This document shows positions 22,691-34,384 of a stretch of 64,000 nt of DNA, piece by piece. The translations under genes and the position numbers were made by a program. This DNA is from Lithodes maja (Eukaryota; Arthropoda; Malacostraca; Decapoda; Lithodidae), in contig JBAKBP010007658.1 in assembly GCA_037953745.1 (NCBI GenBank), forward strand, positions 33,724-97,723, in the 5' to 3' direction. The first letter of the stretch is position 1. Every line of letters begins with the position of its first letter. A model generated the notes under the pieces. It was not told the origin of the DNA, ran no database searches, and was given only the letters and a program-made list of their open reading frames with translations.

Positions 22691-23630
22691 GGAAGAAAGG
22701 AGGAGTGAAGGAGGGTGGAGGCACCCGAGGGCATGGAGGTCATGGGATTCTCACCCTTATAGCCCAGCCGAGTGCAGGTGTTTGTTATTGCCCGAGAGAC
22801 GGTAGGGGTAGGAGGAAGAGAGAGAGAGAGAGGGGGGTTTACATTGAACTATTGCGTTATGTCGCTCGTATAGATGACTTTCATACTTGCATTTATGCAA
22901 GCAGACATTGCATTAGACACATGTGAAGAGTGCACACCAATAAGTAGGCAATTAACAGTAATAAAGAACGAAATTATAGAGTAGCTTTGAGGAGGGGAAT
23001 AGAAAGGGAGGGAAGTAATCTCTGTGTGTCAACAAAGTGAGCTATATTTAGACTGGTGTCCAATTACGCTTCATTGCCATATGAAACAGTTGGATTTTTT
23101 TTTTTGCAAGTAATATGCAATAGAAATGTATATTCAAGACTTACTGGATATATTTTGTATGATATGCATCACTACATATAATCGAATATACGCGCGTAGG
23201 CGAGATATAGAGGGATGGTGGAGCAATTTTCGACACAAACACAGTTGTCTTTCATTATTTACAAGATTATACAATACAAATGTATTTGTGAAGGTTATTT
23301 TATGCATGCTGTATTATAAATAACACCGTTATACGAGAGTGTAGGGGCCGAGGCAGAGAGAGAGACGGTGGGTGGGTGAAGGGAAGGATCATCAGAGTGA
23401 CCGTGTGATAAGACTGGTGTCACACAGAGAGGAGAGTGTTGGGGCAATTTTTGATACAAATAAAGTATTTGTAATATTTATTTTTGAGAGATAGTTTTAT
23501 ATACCTTTGCATGATATGATTGATAATTCCATCGATTTACAAAAGTAAATTGGTGGGATACAATTTTTGATTTGTACTAAGTGCAGGTTGAATGTACAGA
23601 GCAAGTTTTGGGTGATATATTGTATGAGCT
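22690..23630. other. No supportable gene; GA-rich stretches
   Basis: Purine-rich tracts (22,810-22,835 and 23,355-23,375) and AT-rich sequence. No frame shows recognisable motifs. Confidence 0.5.
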
Positions 23631-23720
23631 GCTGTGGCCTAGTCAGTAAGGTGACAGACTGTGAATCTGAGGGAAGGCCAGGACAGTGGGTTTGAGTCCA
23701 AGAGGAATGGGGAAGGTTTT
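23630..23720 (+). mobile_element. tRNA-like SINE head
   Basis: GAGCTGCTGTGGCCTAGTCA resembles an A-box region and GGGTTTGAGTCC a B box, at tRNA-like spacing. There is no CCA context and pairing is poor, so this is a decayed SINE head and not a tRNA. Confidence 0.5.
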
Positions 23721-23759
23721 GTAATGTTTAGACAAATTTTGATAACAATTTTTTTTTTA

Positions 23760-23840
23760 CAAGCCCATGTCATTGTATTCAAGCAATATGAAATATTCAT
23801 AGAATATATCATATTGCAAGAATACAATGACATGAGCTTG
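23760..23840. repeat. Long hairpin
   Basis: Arms of about 38 bp: CAAGCCCATGTCATTGTATT on the left and AATACAATGACATGAGCTTG on the right, with only a few mismatches and a tiny loop. It could be a miniature fold-back element or the 3' part of the SINE-like repeat just upstream. Confidence 0.85.
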
Positions 23841-24124
23841 TATTTTTTATTATTATTATTTTATAAGCAAGATGAACATAGGATAGTATACATATAATTA
23901 ATTGTTTACCATACAATATATTTCATGTAGAAATAAAAGAACACTGTCTTATAACAATATTATATACAATGAATATATACAAGATAATAACATACAATAC
24001 TTATATTAGGTAGAACAAAAGATATATCAACTATATCACAGGGATAACATTGTCCTTGGTGAATAAAATAATGAGGTAATATAAATATTTAGAGTGACAT
24101 AAAAGCATGATCAGGTAGGTCAAG

Positions 24125-26451
24125 TCAGGTCAGGTAGGGCACGAGTCCAGGGCAGAGGGGCGGCACTCCATAGTTTTTCAGCATGTGGTAGTCCCGGAAG
24201 CAGTCACCCAAGCAGAGTGCAACCTTGCACTCGTTGCACTTGGAGGTGACTTTGCGAGTTTCCGTGGCTCTCCTGGTGGTGTTGCTACAAACGTGACACT
24301 TTATTTGCCTTCAACAATTGCCAACGTGCTCCGTGTGGACTGGAAAGTGTCTCTGTATCCCCACCTGGATGCGGTCAGGGACGTGTTCACCATGCCAGGC
24401 CACATTCCTCTGAGTGAGGGAGCCATGTTCTTCCAGGAGTTGGTAGGAGACGTTGTACACGAACTCCCGAAACTTTAGTTTCTGGTTTGGAGCCATGTCT
24501 TTCTTTACCAGCCACATGTTGTAGGCGTTGAGCATCGTTATGTCGACTAGGTGAAGGAATAACTTGTGATACCACTTCACAGTCTTCCTCAGACACTCAA
24601 CGTCTGCAAGTCGACAATCTGACTTGTCCACCAGGCGCATGTTTTTGGTATAGTCCACTACCATGTTGGGTTTTTCGATGGTTTTCTTGGTGCGGTAGTG
24701 GACTTTACCAGAGTCAACCTGGCCACCTGTGTGGACTGTCGAAAGCAGATGAACCTCACGTTTGTCCTTCCACTTCAGAGCCACCACTTTCCTGGACTTC
24801 TCCAGCATCTTGTACTTTCCGGGCCCCCTTCGTCGCCTTCGTCGTTCCTTCCTCTCGCGGTGTTCTTGGGGCCAGGTCGTCGTCAAAAAGTGTGTCACTG
24901 GAGGAGGGATCCGGAAGAGGAGTGATTTGACCAACGAACATGGGCATGGACTTTCTTGTCTTTCTGACAGTCCCACATGACCCTGTTTGATTGTCATGAA
25001 GAAACTGGCAGAGAGCAGGAGAAGTATACCAATTATCGGTGTACAATACTTGTCCATGGCCCATGTAAGGTGCCATCATTTTCTTTACGATGGCCCCTGA
25101 CATGCCCATGGGGTCATTGGCACTGACTCTTGGCACGTCTATATCAGTTCCTGTATAAACGATCATGTCAAGCACTATACCGGTCTCACAGTCACACAAC
25201 ATGAAGAGCTTGATTCCAAACCTGTGCCTCTTCAAGGGGATAAACTGTTTGAAGACAAGACGACCTTTGAAAAGCACGAGACTCTCATCAATCACCAAGT
25301 TGTTGAAGGTGTAAAAGTATTTCTTGTACCTCGCCATCAACATAGTGAACACCTCCCGAACTTTCCATATTCTGTCAATCCTGTTAGGATTTTCATTGTC
25401 TGCAAAGTGCATAAATCTAAGTAGCAACAAAAATCTGTCACAAGTTATGTACTTATTGAAAGTTGGGGTGGCGATGAGGGGGTCGTGCTTCCAATAATGT
25501 TAAAGCACATTCTTCTTGCAAAGAGGCATGAGCATCAACAATGCAAAGAACATCATGAATTCCTTGACAGTCGTATCCACCCAGCCTCGTATTCACGCTC
25601 TTGGAGAAATGACGTCCATTTTGCTACTCACCCACCTGTAGTAGGCATTGGTTTTGGCAACAATGTACGTCATTAGCTGCAAGTCGAAAAAGGCGAGGAA
25701 GAACTCCATCTCGTTTGAATTGTCATCACAGGGCCACTCAGCAGTTGAACCTGACCTACCGGCATCAAACTGGTGCAAGTCAGGCACAAAACCTGCCCCG
25801 TCAGACCACACAAACGTATGAATATTAGCGTCGGGGATTGGAACGTCGTCTACGTCTGCGCCACCTTCAGACAAATCACTGTCATGATCCCGGTATAGCA
25901 CATCGTTGTCGCCCTCCTCACTCGATGAAAGCCCCTCCTCATTTTCTTCACCTGGCTCGGACTCACTGTCACTATTGATGCCCCCCCCCCCACCCACACG
26001 CCCGTGCGTCGGCGTCGTCATCGTATTCCTGTGTGTCACCATCGTGGGAATCAGGAAATAGCAGGGCGTCGTAATTAGACGGAGTCAGGGGATTCCTCTG
26101 TCTCACTCTCGCAGGTGTCCTGTGGGTAGGTGCAGAAGGGCCGGCAGAGGCGGCGTCGGCAGGGCCAGCAGTGGTGGGTGGGGCAGGCAATATTCTCATT
26201 GTCCCTGTCGCCTTGCTCTTCACTTTCTTCCTAGGGGCACGGGCACGGGCAGGGGCAGGGGCGGCGTAGGTACGAGGGCTTTTTGACAGCCACTCTCTGT
26301 CTCCCACGGCTGCTGACACCGCCAGAAGTAGGGCTGGTTGTGTCATCAGGGCATGCGGTTGAGGGACGTGTGGGCCCCATGACAAGTGCTTGTGTACTGC
26401 TTGAGCGCGCGCGACCCGAGCGTGTGGGGTGGTGGTATCGAGAGTTACCAA
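24125..26451 (-). pseudogene. piggyBac transposase (DDE, frameshifted)
   Basis: The N-terminus (26,451-25,980) is acidic and runs into a second acidic frame (26,042-25,593, SDSESEPGEENEEG) across a poly-G frameshift. The catalytic core 25,430-24,900 has LVIDESLVLFKGR (first Asp about 25,288) and VLYTDNWYTSP (second Asp about 25,036). After a further frameshift near 24,900, frame 25,057-24,311 carries KPNMVVDYTKNMRLVDKSD (third Asp about 24,654) and KTVKWYHKLFLHLVDITMLN. A TGA then precedes the Cys-rich C-terminus CHVCSNT...CNECKVALCLGDCF ending in PYLT at 24,125. All three catalytic Asp residues are readable, but at least four lesions make it inactive. Such enzymes cut and paste at TTAA. Confidence 0.92.
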
Positions 26452-26580
26452 GTGGTACTAGACCCACACCAATTTGAAAGCCTGCGGTTTTGGTATGCGT
26501 TTAAAAACCAGGATCTTAAGAGTTTCCCCGCAGTTGCCCAGTAAAACCTCTTAAGAGTCTCCCAGTAGCTGCTGGGTTAA
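24125..26580 (-). mobile_element. piggyBac element, 5' end resolved
   Basis: The minus strand starts with TTAA (26,577-26,580) followed by CCCAGCAGCTACTGGGAGAC and a CTCTTAAGAG motif repeated twice (about 26,514-26,555). The transposase gene 24,125-26,451 follows. A matching right terminus is not visible below 24,125, so the 3' end is missing or diverged. The same CTCTTAAGAG end architecture occurs in the TTAA element at 57,412-60,042. Confidence 0.8.
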
Positions 26581-26689
26581 CCAATATGAAAGTGTTAACT
26601 TTGAGCCCAATAACTTTTGTGTTTGGAAAGCAAAGAACTTGTCATTTTCATACAGTGTTGAGCATACATAAAGGCAGTTTTCCACAATG

Positions 26690-27104
26690 TTTCAATTAAT
26701 ATATGTGAAGGACTTCTACAATGTGAAGAAATATTATGGTGTAATTAATATTTTGGGAAAAAATTGTCAATATCATATTTATGGACCACTATCTTTATTT
26801 AAATCATAACTAAGCTCATTGAATGTTATATCATCTTGAAGAGAATTTAATTCCCTATAACATGATACCCCACATGTGGTGAAAGGAGGTTTTATTCAAA
26901 TATTATTTTCAAAATTGCTCAACACTATTTAAACATGGCGGCCATTTTGAAAAATGGCCGCCATTTATTTTTCAGCAACATATTTTTCGGGTAGTCCACC
27001 TGGAAGTTGTTCAGGGAGGTCCCCTGAACGCATTGATACCCAACAACCTTTTACAACATCCCATGTCTGGTTGACCCCATTAATGGGCTTTTGCCCCCTG
27101 GGTA
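26690..27104 (-). repeat. Right terminal inverted repeat
   Basis: Inverted partner of 17,640-18,400. It has the same blocks in mirror order, ending in TGCCCCCTGGGTA. The ATGGCGGCCAT palindromes are at 26,935-26,973. It is uninterrupted, so it gives the ancestral sequence for the left end. Confidence 0.85.
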
Positions 27105-27552
27105 GTTAGAGGTAAGCTTGCCGGGTTAGTAGGGACTGGTAAACTGACACACACTTGCCTTGTCTCGTCAGGGCCAGACAAGAGGAGGGCAGGAGTTTGA
27201 CTGTTCACGGAGTCAGTCTTTTTCTTTACCACAGATACTGTATTGCTAGGTATCTCCGGACTAGACAATGTTGGCTGAGTCACCTTCGTAACAATAAGTA
27301 CTGAAGGTTTAATCACTGGCACTGAGGTTTGACAGACTAGATCCGCCAGCACAATAGCGGCCTGGACTCTGACACCCCAAACTCATGTTGTGATAAGCCT
27401 TAGACTTATTTCTCGTCTCTGGATTGACAAATACCAAGTTTGCCCGGAATGCACAATAGCACCCTCGGTTTGACAGACTAGATCCGCCCGCACAAGAGTG
27501 TCCTCGACTTCGACGCTCCAAACTGGTATTATGATAAACCTTAGACTGATTA
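27105..27552 (-). pseudogene. Middle part of interrupted minus-strand frame
   Basis: Two overlapping minus frames are open. One reads YHNTSLERRSRGHSCAGG and later KAYHNMSLGC...CAGGSSLSN, an internal repeat of about 45 codons. The other reads VCQTSVPVIKPSVLIVTKVT and runs to PTNPASLPLT at the edge of the Academ-like element. The first frame joins in phase with DDSKSKVNQSKV (41,880 upward) once LINE-A is removed. I do not recognise the protein. A gag-like retroelement polypeptide or a decayed host exon are both possible. Confidence 0.45.
27537..27552. repeat. LINE-A target duplication, left copy
   Basis: AACCTTAGACTGATTA. It recurs as AACCTTAGATTGATTA at 41,864-41,879, one mismatch in 16, on either side of LINE-A. 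Confidence 0.88.
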
Positions 27553-27884
27553 CCTGGAGTGGCGGCGTCTGCGCCGTGGGTCCACCTCCCGGGGCTGCCG
27601 ACCCATCCTGGCCGGGGACAAGATCACCGACCGAATGGACGACAGCCGGCTGCCAACCGTGGGGAGCAGTTCCTGGGAGCCAAACCACCACAACAAACCT
27701 CTGTCCCCTCTTGGGGGCACGAGAACCTGGGAGTGGCTTCGGTCGCCTGGGCAAGTACCACACCTCTCACACCACACACACACATCACACTGTTTTTTCT
27801 ACACTCAGAAATGATTCTCCGGTTGTCATTTCTCAAAGACTTCTTCTAGACATCGAGAGCAACCCAGGACCCACCTACAAATAA
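27553..27884 (+). CDS. LINE-A N-terminal frame ending in 2A-type motif
   Basis: The open frame starts in or before the element and runs to TAA at 27,882-27,884. The C-terminal residues are LLLDIESNPGPTYK. DIESNPGP (27,849-27,872) fits the 2A consensus D(V/I)ExNPGP, where ribosomes skip the Gly-Pro bond. Known APE-type LINEs carry 2A at the start of the polyprotein, so the stop three codons after NPGP is probably a mutation that cut the frame from the Pro/His-rich linker and endonuclease downstream. The upstream residues are low-complexity, and the true start is not determined. Confidence 0.6.
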
Positions 27885-28261
27885 ATATGTCCAACATACT
27901 CAAAACCTATCACTTCGAGTCACCACACAAAGGGTTCAGTTCTCTGCAATTCATGCAGGAACTGGACCCATTTCACCTGCACAACACTTGCCTCCACGGA
28001 ACATTACACATACACTTGGACCTGTTCCTCATGGCCCTCCCTTTCCCAGTCAAACCCCTCTCCTACACCACCTACACCTCTCCTCTCCAACCCATCAAGC
28101 CTTTCCATATCATCCACATCCTCAACCCCTCACATCACACCCCAACCTAATCCATCCACACCCTCATCTCCTACACCCCAATCCCCACCACCACCTTACC
28201 CATATCCCTCCCCACCACCCCCAGCCCTGCCCACACCCTCACCCCCACCCCATCCCCATGC
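27885..28261 (+). other. LINE-A Pro/Thr-rich linker (C-rich DNA)
   Basis: C-rich sequence coding short Pro, Thr and His-rich frames broken by frameshifts, between the 2A motif and the endonuclease. Such linkers precede the endonuclease in some LINEs. No domain is visible. Confidence 0.5.
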
Positions 28262-29236
28262 CAACGTACACTGCACACACAACATTAACATTCTTCAATT
28301 AAACATAGATGGCATCAACATAAAGAAACACAAACTCTCACACTTCATCAAACACAACATACATATTGCCATCGTATAAGAAACAAAACTCCACACAACA
28401 CAAAAAAACACCTACTTTTCATGATTTCACCACCATCAGACAAGACCGGGCCGTCGGTGGCGGCGGTGAACTCATCACCTTGGTTCACAAAGAAATAACC
28501 TATACAGACACCAGTGCGTAAACCAAATCCCTCCTCCCCCCAAATGATAACACAACAGAAATACAATCCATCAAAATACGCACTGGCAACAAATCCAACA
28601 TAACCATCATAAACACATACATCCCCCCCAAACATCCCCTACACTACTTAACAAATAACAACTACAACAAATCACAAACACTCCACACATCTTCCTGGGT
28701 GGTGACTTCAATGCCAAGATGTCAGCCTGGTTTGTCGACAACCCTGACACAGAAAGAGGGCTGGCCCTACAACGCCAATCAGACAACTTTCTTATCCTCA
28801 ACGACACCCATCAACCTACCCATACTCCCCACCAAGCCATCTTTGACCCATCATCTCCAGATATCACCTTTTGCTCCCCAGAACTCGACCCCACAACATC
28901 CTGGAGGGTGATAAAATCCTTAGGCTCCGACCACCTCCAGATCATTATCACCACCAAAACCAGACACACCCCAGCTAGTCACAGATACACATACACCAAC
29001 TATAAAAGAGCCAACTGGGAAGCTTTCACAAACGAGACAGAACAACACTTTGAAACCCTAAACAGCACACCCATCACTAACATCAACAATGCTGTCCACA
29101 CATTCAACACAAGTTACTATCCAAAATGCTGATAACAAACATATTCCAAGAGGTAACAGAAAAAGACACAACCCCAACTTCTCACCAGAAATTCAAAACC
29201 TCATCAGACAACGGGACACACTGAAACACTCCCCAG
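28262..29236 (+). pseudogene. LINE-A APE endonuclease (broken)
   Basis: Readable segments in shifting frames: NINILQLNIDGINIKKHKLS, a stop in the Q of the catalytic QETK motif (TAAG at about 28,377), RQDRAVGGGGELITLVHKE, GGDFNAKMSAWFVDN (near 28,700), and LGSDHLQIIITTK (near 28,920). The GDFN and SDH motifs identify an apurinic-type endonuclease, which would nick target DNA. It is interrupted at 29,236, after RQRDTLKHS, by a DNA transposon, and resumes at 36,446. Confidence 0.85.
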
Positions 29237-29493
29237 TAGGGTGGGTCACAAAAATAATGTTTCCTATAATGAAACAGCTGGGGCTGCAAATGTTGCGTTT
29301 TGATGAACACAGCACTCTATTAGAATATTATGTTCCGCAAATAATATCTTGCACTGCCCCAGAACAGATTTGTATTCGTCATTTTGATTATTTTTCAAGC
29401 GTTGGTCGAAAGTTCATGACAATTATATATTTATTGGATGAGGCAGTAATTATCAATCATTATGAATTAGAATTTACTTTTCCTGAAACTTAG
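29237..29493 (+). pseudogene. Possible N-terminal exon of unnamed transposase
   Basis: An open frame of about 85 codons with no stop (VGWVTKIMFPIMKQLG, CTAPEQICIRHFDYF), directly after the LINE-A junction and upstream of the recognisable gene parts. I recognise no domain. The position and clean frame are the only support. Confidence 0.35.
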
Positions 29494-29819
29494 GCTTATT
29501 ATAGATTACTTTCATGTATATGTTGTGCTCATCTTCTCCATATCTCCTGCTTATAAAAGGATGTTAAATGCATTTTTGCCCCTTCGAGATAATTTGAGAA
29601 GATAATATGATTACATATTGTTTTCTTTCCTTTCTTGTATACTATAACGTATAATGACAACATTAATAGTTTTTCATTATCTTATTTTGGGTTAACAGCA
29701 TCATAAAGTGTAACATTATCAATCAGCAAATATGCCCTTGAACGGTTTACCTACCCATGAATCTCTGATGAAATACTGTCTTTTGGAAGAAATCAGTTCA
29801 GAAAAGGCTATGTTATTAA

Positions 29820-30026
29820 CCCCTTCTGTAACGTTGATGTACTTTTCATTATATTCTGGCAACTATTAGACGAATTTGTTCAGGTTGGGAAGGACGTCTA
29901 CCCATTTAAAAGCTACATAATATTTCAATTAGTCCTTTTAGCTACCATACATCCTTCCTAAGCTACATAAAATCGTCTAAATGTAGCTGAAATAAAATAC
30001 AATAGACGTCGCCGGTACAGAAGGGG
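29820..30026. mobile_element. TTAA-type (piggyBac-like) MITE
   Basis: 207 bp between TTAA at 29,816-29,819 and 30,027-30,030. Terminal inverted repeats are CCCCTTCTGTAACG and CCCCTTCTGTACCG. The inside has mirror segments ATTAGACGAATTT/AAAATCGTCTAAAT. It contains no gene. Confidence 0.85.
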
Positions 30027-30189
30027 TTAAAGGAAGCAGGTGACAATGTTGCAAATAAAATTGAAGATGTATGGGTTAAAGCAAGTATCCCAATCATTAC
30101 ACACAAATGAGTTGTAGCCAAAATCAGAGTTTATATAAAATATTCTTAAACCCTACAAACAGCGTAGAAATAATAAAAACGTGTAAAGA

Positions 30190-30861
30190 GTTTCAAAACA
30201 GAAGCATCCGAGTTGTGTGACATTGCAGCTTGTAAGTGTTTGATGAATTCCACCTGTAGCTGTACAAAAGAATGGAAAGTGCCAGTAGAAGAGAAGCTGT
30301 TTCTAAATCATCAAGGAACAGAGAGAAAGATGATTGGCAGTGTTGACCAAAAGAAAACCAAGCAACTAAGAAAGTCAATGAAACGGAAAGCAGAATATCA
30401 AGAAAGAATTTCTGAAGCCAAGAGATAAATAATTTACACATGAGCAGAACGATTCTTATAATTTTGATGATACTGTAGCTCTGATGAAAGCAGTTCATCT
30501 ACAAACTTTAGCTAGAGAACCTGACAGACACCATATCTCAGACAGGTGTGCAGCAGCACTAGCAACAGCACTTCTTGAAGATATAGGAATTATTCCCGAA
30601 AGAGATACATCATTAATACTAGATAAATACAATATAAGGCGAGAATGAGAGAAGACAAGAACATTACTTGACACCAATAACACAGATTCCCCTGTAGGAC
30701 TATTGCTTGATGGAAGAAAAAATAAGACGCAAGTGAATGTAAAAAAAGACAGGAAATATTAGGCTGAGACCATTATTGAAAAACATGTATCTCTCATTAC
30801 TGAGCCAGGTTCCAAATACCTTTCACACATAACTGTTCCAAATGGAACATCGCAAACAACT
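30190..30861 (+). pseudogene. Unnamed transposase-like gene, N-terminal half
   Basis: Readable in two frames: SELCDIAACKCLMNSTCSC then KVPVEEKLFLNHQGTERKM (Cys-rich head), a stop at 30,426, then SDRCAAALATALLEDIGII and DTSLILDKYNIRRE, a stop, then LLLDGRKNKTQVNVKKDRKY and HVSLITEPGSKYLSHITVPN. This order matches a widespread multicopy arthropod protein family whose second half (GCDGT..NTG..GGVIR) lies at 35,290-36,363. I know no named function. Multicopy spread and a DDE-like D-x-T context suggest a transposase. At least three lesions. A piggyBac-like insertion follows at TTAA 30,862-30,865. Confidence 0.7.
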
Positions 30862-30865
30862 TTAA

Positions 30866-31665
30866 CCCACAGGATCCCAGCGACGCAGCGTTTGCGTCGG
30901 CAATATATGTAACGCTAAACCCCAGCGCCGCATACGTTGCGTCCGCAACTTCGACCTTATTTACTCGGTTCGTATTGTAGGAAATGGCTTGAGAATGGTA
31001 TGGGATATTCCTTACGGTGTTGCCGAAAAGTGGCGGTACATGCCAACCACCTAGGCCAGCCGCGCGGGTGGGTATGGGCGGATCAGTGGCGCCAGTTTAC
31101 CCACAAAATTCACCGCGACTTTCGACCTTATTTACTCCTGTCGTATGGAAGTTAGAGGTTTGAGATTTGTGTGGAATATTCCTTAGGATGTTGGCCATAC
31201 CTGGCCATACTTGGCAACCCCCCAAGTCGGGTGGTGATGTGCGGGAGGATATGGTAAACAGTGTACCCGCTTATCTCACCACGACTTTCGACCTTATTTA
31301 CTCTTGTCCTATGGAAGCTAGAGGATTGAGATTGGGATGGGATATTCCTTAGGATGTAGGCAATACTTGGCAGCCCCCAAGTCTAGCCTTGCTGGGACAA
31401 AGGAGGCGCATGGCGAGGGACAGTCAGTTTACCCGTAGATCTCGCGAGTGCAACATCATGTCGGATTTACCTCGCTGTTACCCACGCAGGGGATTGAGCA
31501 TTGATGATGCCATGGCCATAATTGATGAAAGTGATGTGCCTGATAGTGACACTGGATCGTCAGATGATTCAGATGACGAGTATTATCCAAGTGCGATGGA
31601 GATTGCGGACATGCACGAGGAGGAACCCAATCACAGGCCGGGATTTATTTATCACTCATTTAAAA
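30866..31665 (+). mobile_element. piggyBac-like 5' end with N-terminal frame
   Basis: TTAA at 30,862-30,865 is followed by CCCACAGGATCCCAGCGACG, the same terminus as the MITEs at 43,461-43,891 and 61,516-61,929. Three tandem units of about 168 bp follow, then an acidic frame (31,389-31,665) and a palindrome. The matching right end is not found. Confidence 0.65.
30940..31388 (+). repeat. Three tandem 165-171 bp repeats
   Basis: Each unit begins near ACTTTCGACCTTATTTACTC (30,950, 31,120, 31,285) and includes GATATTCCTTAGGATGT and a CTTGGCA..CCCCAAGTC stretch. They lie between the TTAA terminus and the acidic frame of the piggyBac-like piece. Confidence 0.85.
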
Positions 31666-31754
31666 TAGGCAGTGACGGTATTTCTTCCCTTGCTTGTGTT
31701 TACTGTATTATATCTACGATGTTATATGTTCCATGTGGTATTTTAAAGCTCTAA
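31389..31754 (+). pseudogene. Acidic N-terminus of a piggyBac-like transposase
   Basis: 122-codon frame with LSIDDAMAIIDESDVPDSDT then a Ser/Asp run (GSSDDSDDEYYPSAMEI). An LS..EA...LDE.D..DSD start with an acidic patch is typical of piggyBac transposase N-termini, and the frame lies downstream of a piggyBac-type TTAACCC terminus. The frame loses meaning at about 31,665, where a palindrome begins. No catalytic core remains, so it is a fragment. Confidence 0.6.
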
Positions 31755-33059
31755 GGTTCGAATATATCACATTATCATATGAATCAAGTAAACTTTTCTT
31801 TATTATTCCATAGACTGTACATTAATTAAACTAGATAAGTTTTAGTAATTATAATTCTAATGTGATAGGTGATATCTGAACATTGAGAGCTATAAAATAC
31901 CACATGGAACACATGAAATCGTACATATAATACAGTAAACACAAGCAAGGGAAGAAAAGCTGTCACTGCCTATTTTAACCCTCTCGCCTCTGGTAACATA
32001 TTTATATTGCAAATGGTGAGCCCTTCTCTAATTTGCCATGAAATACCAGACTGGGCGAGTTTTTGAAGCCTTGTGTTTTTCTGTATTTTCATCCACCAGA
32101 ATGCTGTTTATTGTGATGTATCATATGTCAATGGAAAGAGGAATAACTATACTACATTATAAAAAAAAAAAAAAAAAATCGCAATATGAAAGTGTAAACT
32201 ACTTCGGAATAAAAGTTTTTCCCGGGCAATTGTCTTCACACCGTCCTATCTCGAAATTGTTAGTGATGACCATATATTTTTATTTGCTCAAATAATAGTA
32301 TTTATTCTGCTCTTTCCATATCTGAAAACAGAAATTGTCTATCTTCAATAGTTCTTAAGCAGTGACCGAAAACAAAAAAAGTATGACTTTGCATGATATG
32401 ATTTATAACAATTTCGAATTATTTCGTTGTTACGATGTCTATGGTTCTCAATTTAGGCTGTATGAATACGGCAGATAATGCTGAAGAGAATAAAAAAAAA
32501 TAGAAGTTCCTACGACAAATACTTTTTGTTCTATGAATATTTGAAATGAAGAGCCAAAATGAGAATATTTACGCTTCACTCGTCTCCGTTTCGCCAACGC
32601 TAGCCGGGTTCCGAGCTGTTCCCCACCTCGGCGTTGCTTTATTTGCTCGGATACGTATATAACTGTTTATATCACCGTAATCGGAAAATTATGTTCTTTC
32701 TAATGGTGAAAACCAAAATAATATAGCGTAATTGGTTCGCGAGCTATGCGCAATTGTTTCCATGCATTTTATTGTTATGTAAATATATGAGAATGTTTAT
32801 CCAGTTGTATATCTTTGCCACAATGTACAACACTTTTATATAATTTTCCTTGCCAATAATTGTATAATGTTCATAGAACACATGTCAGTCATGAAGGTTG
32901 TCAATTTTACTTACCTGGTAGGGCCACAACCCTTTCCAACGAGAAGGGAAATGGCTCCTGGGTTGACAGTGAAAAAACAAAACAAGAAAGCCAGGTTATC
33001 TTCAAGTAATAAATTCAGAAATAATTCTATTGTACACACAAATAAAGTAATATATATAT

Positions 33060-33716
<657 letters not shown>

Positions 33717-33901
33717 TATAATAGATATATAATATATACTGTAATATAACTAAAATTCCAAAGAGTACTTACCATACTTCCTGTAAGCTTCCTGTAAGCA
33801 TTCCTGTGACATCTTCGTGATTATAATGTATTTATTTCTTAGGCAGTATTTATTGATAAATATATTTGTCTTTCAAGCAAAAAATAGTGTAAAGTCATTA
33901 A

Positions 33902-34384
33902 CCCTTCTTTGGCGGCGCGCAACTTATGTCGTGTGAAATAAATTTGGACTAAGTGGCGGTTCACAACTTATGTCGTGTGCCATTTTCAGCACGTAATGTT
34001 GCAGAGAGAGAGAGAGAGCTGAGCGGTGTGAGGAGCATAGTAAGGCTATGACCGCCGCCCACCACCGCGGTGGGCCAACTGAAGTGAAAACCACCCTTCC
34101 ATCCCCCCTCACACTCGCTACACAGGGAATTATGTAGGGAAAGTACCTAATTACATGGTTTTTGCACTCGTGTTGCGCGATCGTTGCAAGAAAACCAGTG
34201 GTCGTACAAGGATGGTTGGGGTGTCATTGGAAAGCTCTGTTTATGCCCTTTCAGGGATAGATACTTGTTTTATGCTCTGGGTCTTATTTAGGCATGCAAA
34301 TTATCACATAAACAACCCTATTTAGGGTAAAAACACCCCGCTGGGCGGTACATATAAATTACCGCCTAGGCCGCTCGTAAGGTG
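33902..34384. mobile_element. TTAA-type MITE inside the 2.9-kb element
   Basis: TTAA at 33,898-33,901 followed by CCCTTCTTTGGCGGC. The right end is at TTAA 34,385-34,388 (minus strand CACCTTACGAGCGGCC), or possibly 34,424-34,427 (minus strand CCCCTTGAGTATTG, like the 61,516 MITE). Contains tandem ACTTATGTCGTGTG. Confidence 0.5.

Larger units (their letters stand above)
17640..27104. mobile_element. Large TIR element, Academ-like (XPG nuclease type)
   Basis: Terminal inverted repeats begin with a perfect TACCCAGGGGGCA at both ends and stay similar for several hundred bases inward (17,640-18,400 minus an insertion, against 27,104-26,690). The flanking duplication is GTT (17,637-17,639 and 27,105-27,107). 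The only element-type gene that fits is the minus-strand XPG/FEN-like nuclease remnant at 18,468-21,498. Academ transposons are known to encode an XPG-type nuclease and make 3-4 bp duplications, so I assign it there by inference. Later insertions inside are a LINE fragment, a hAT MITE and a piggyBac. Confidence 0.7.
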
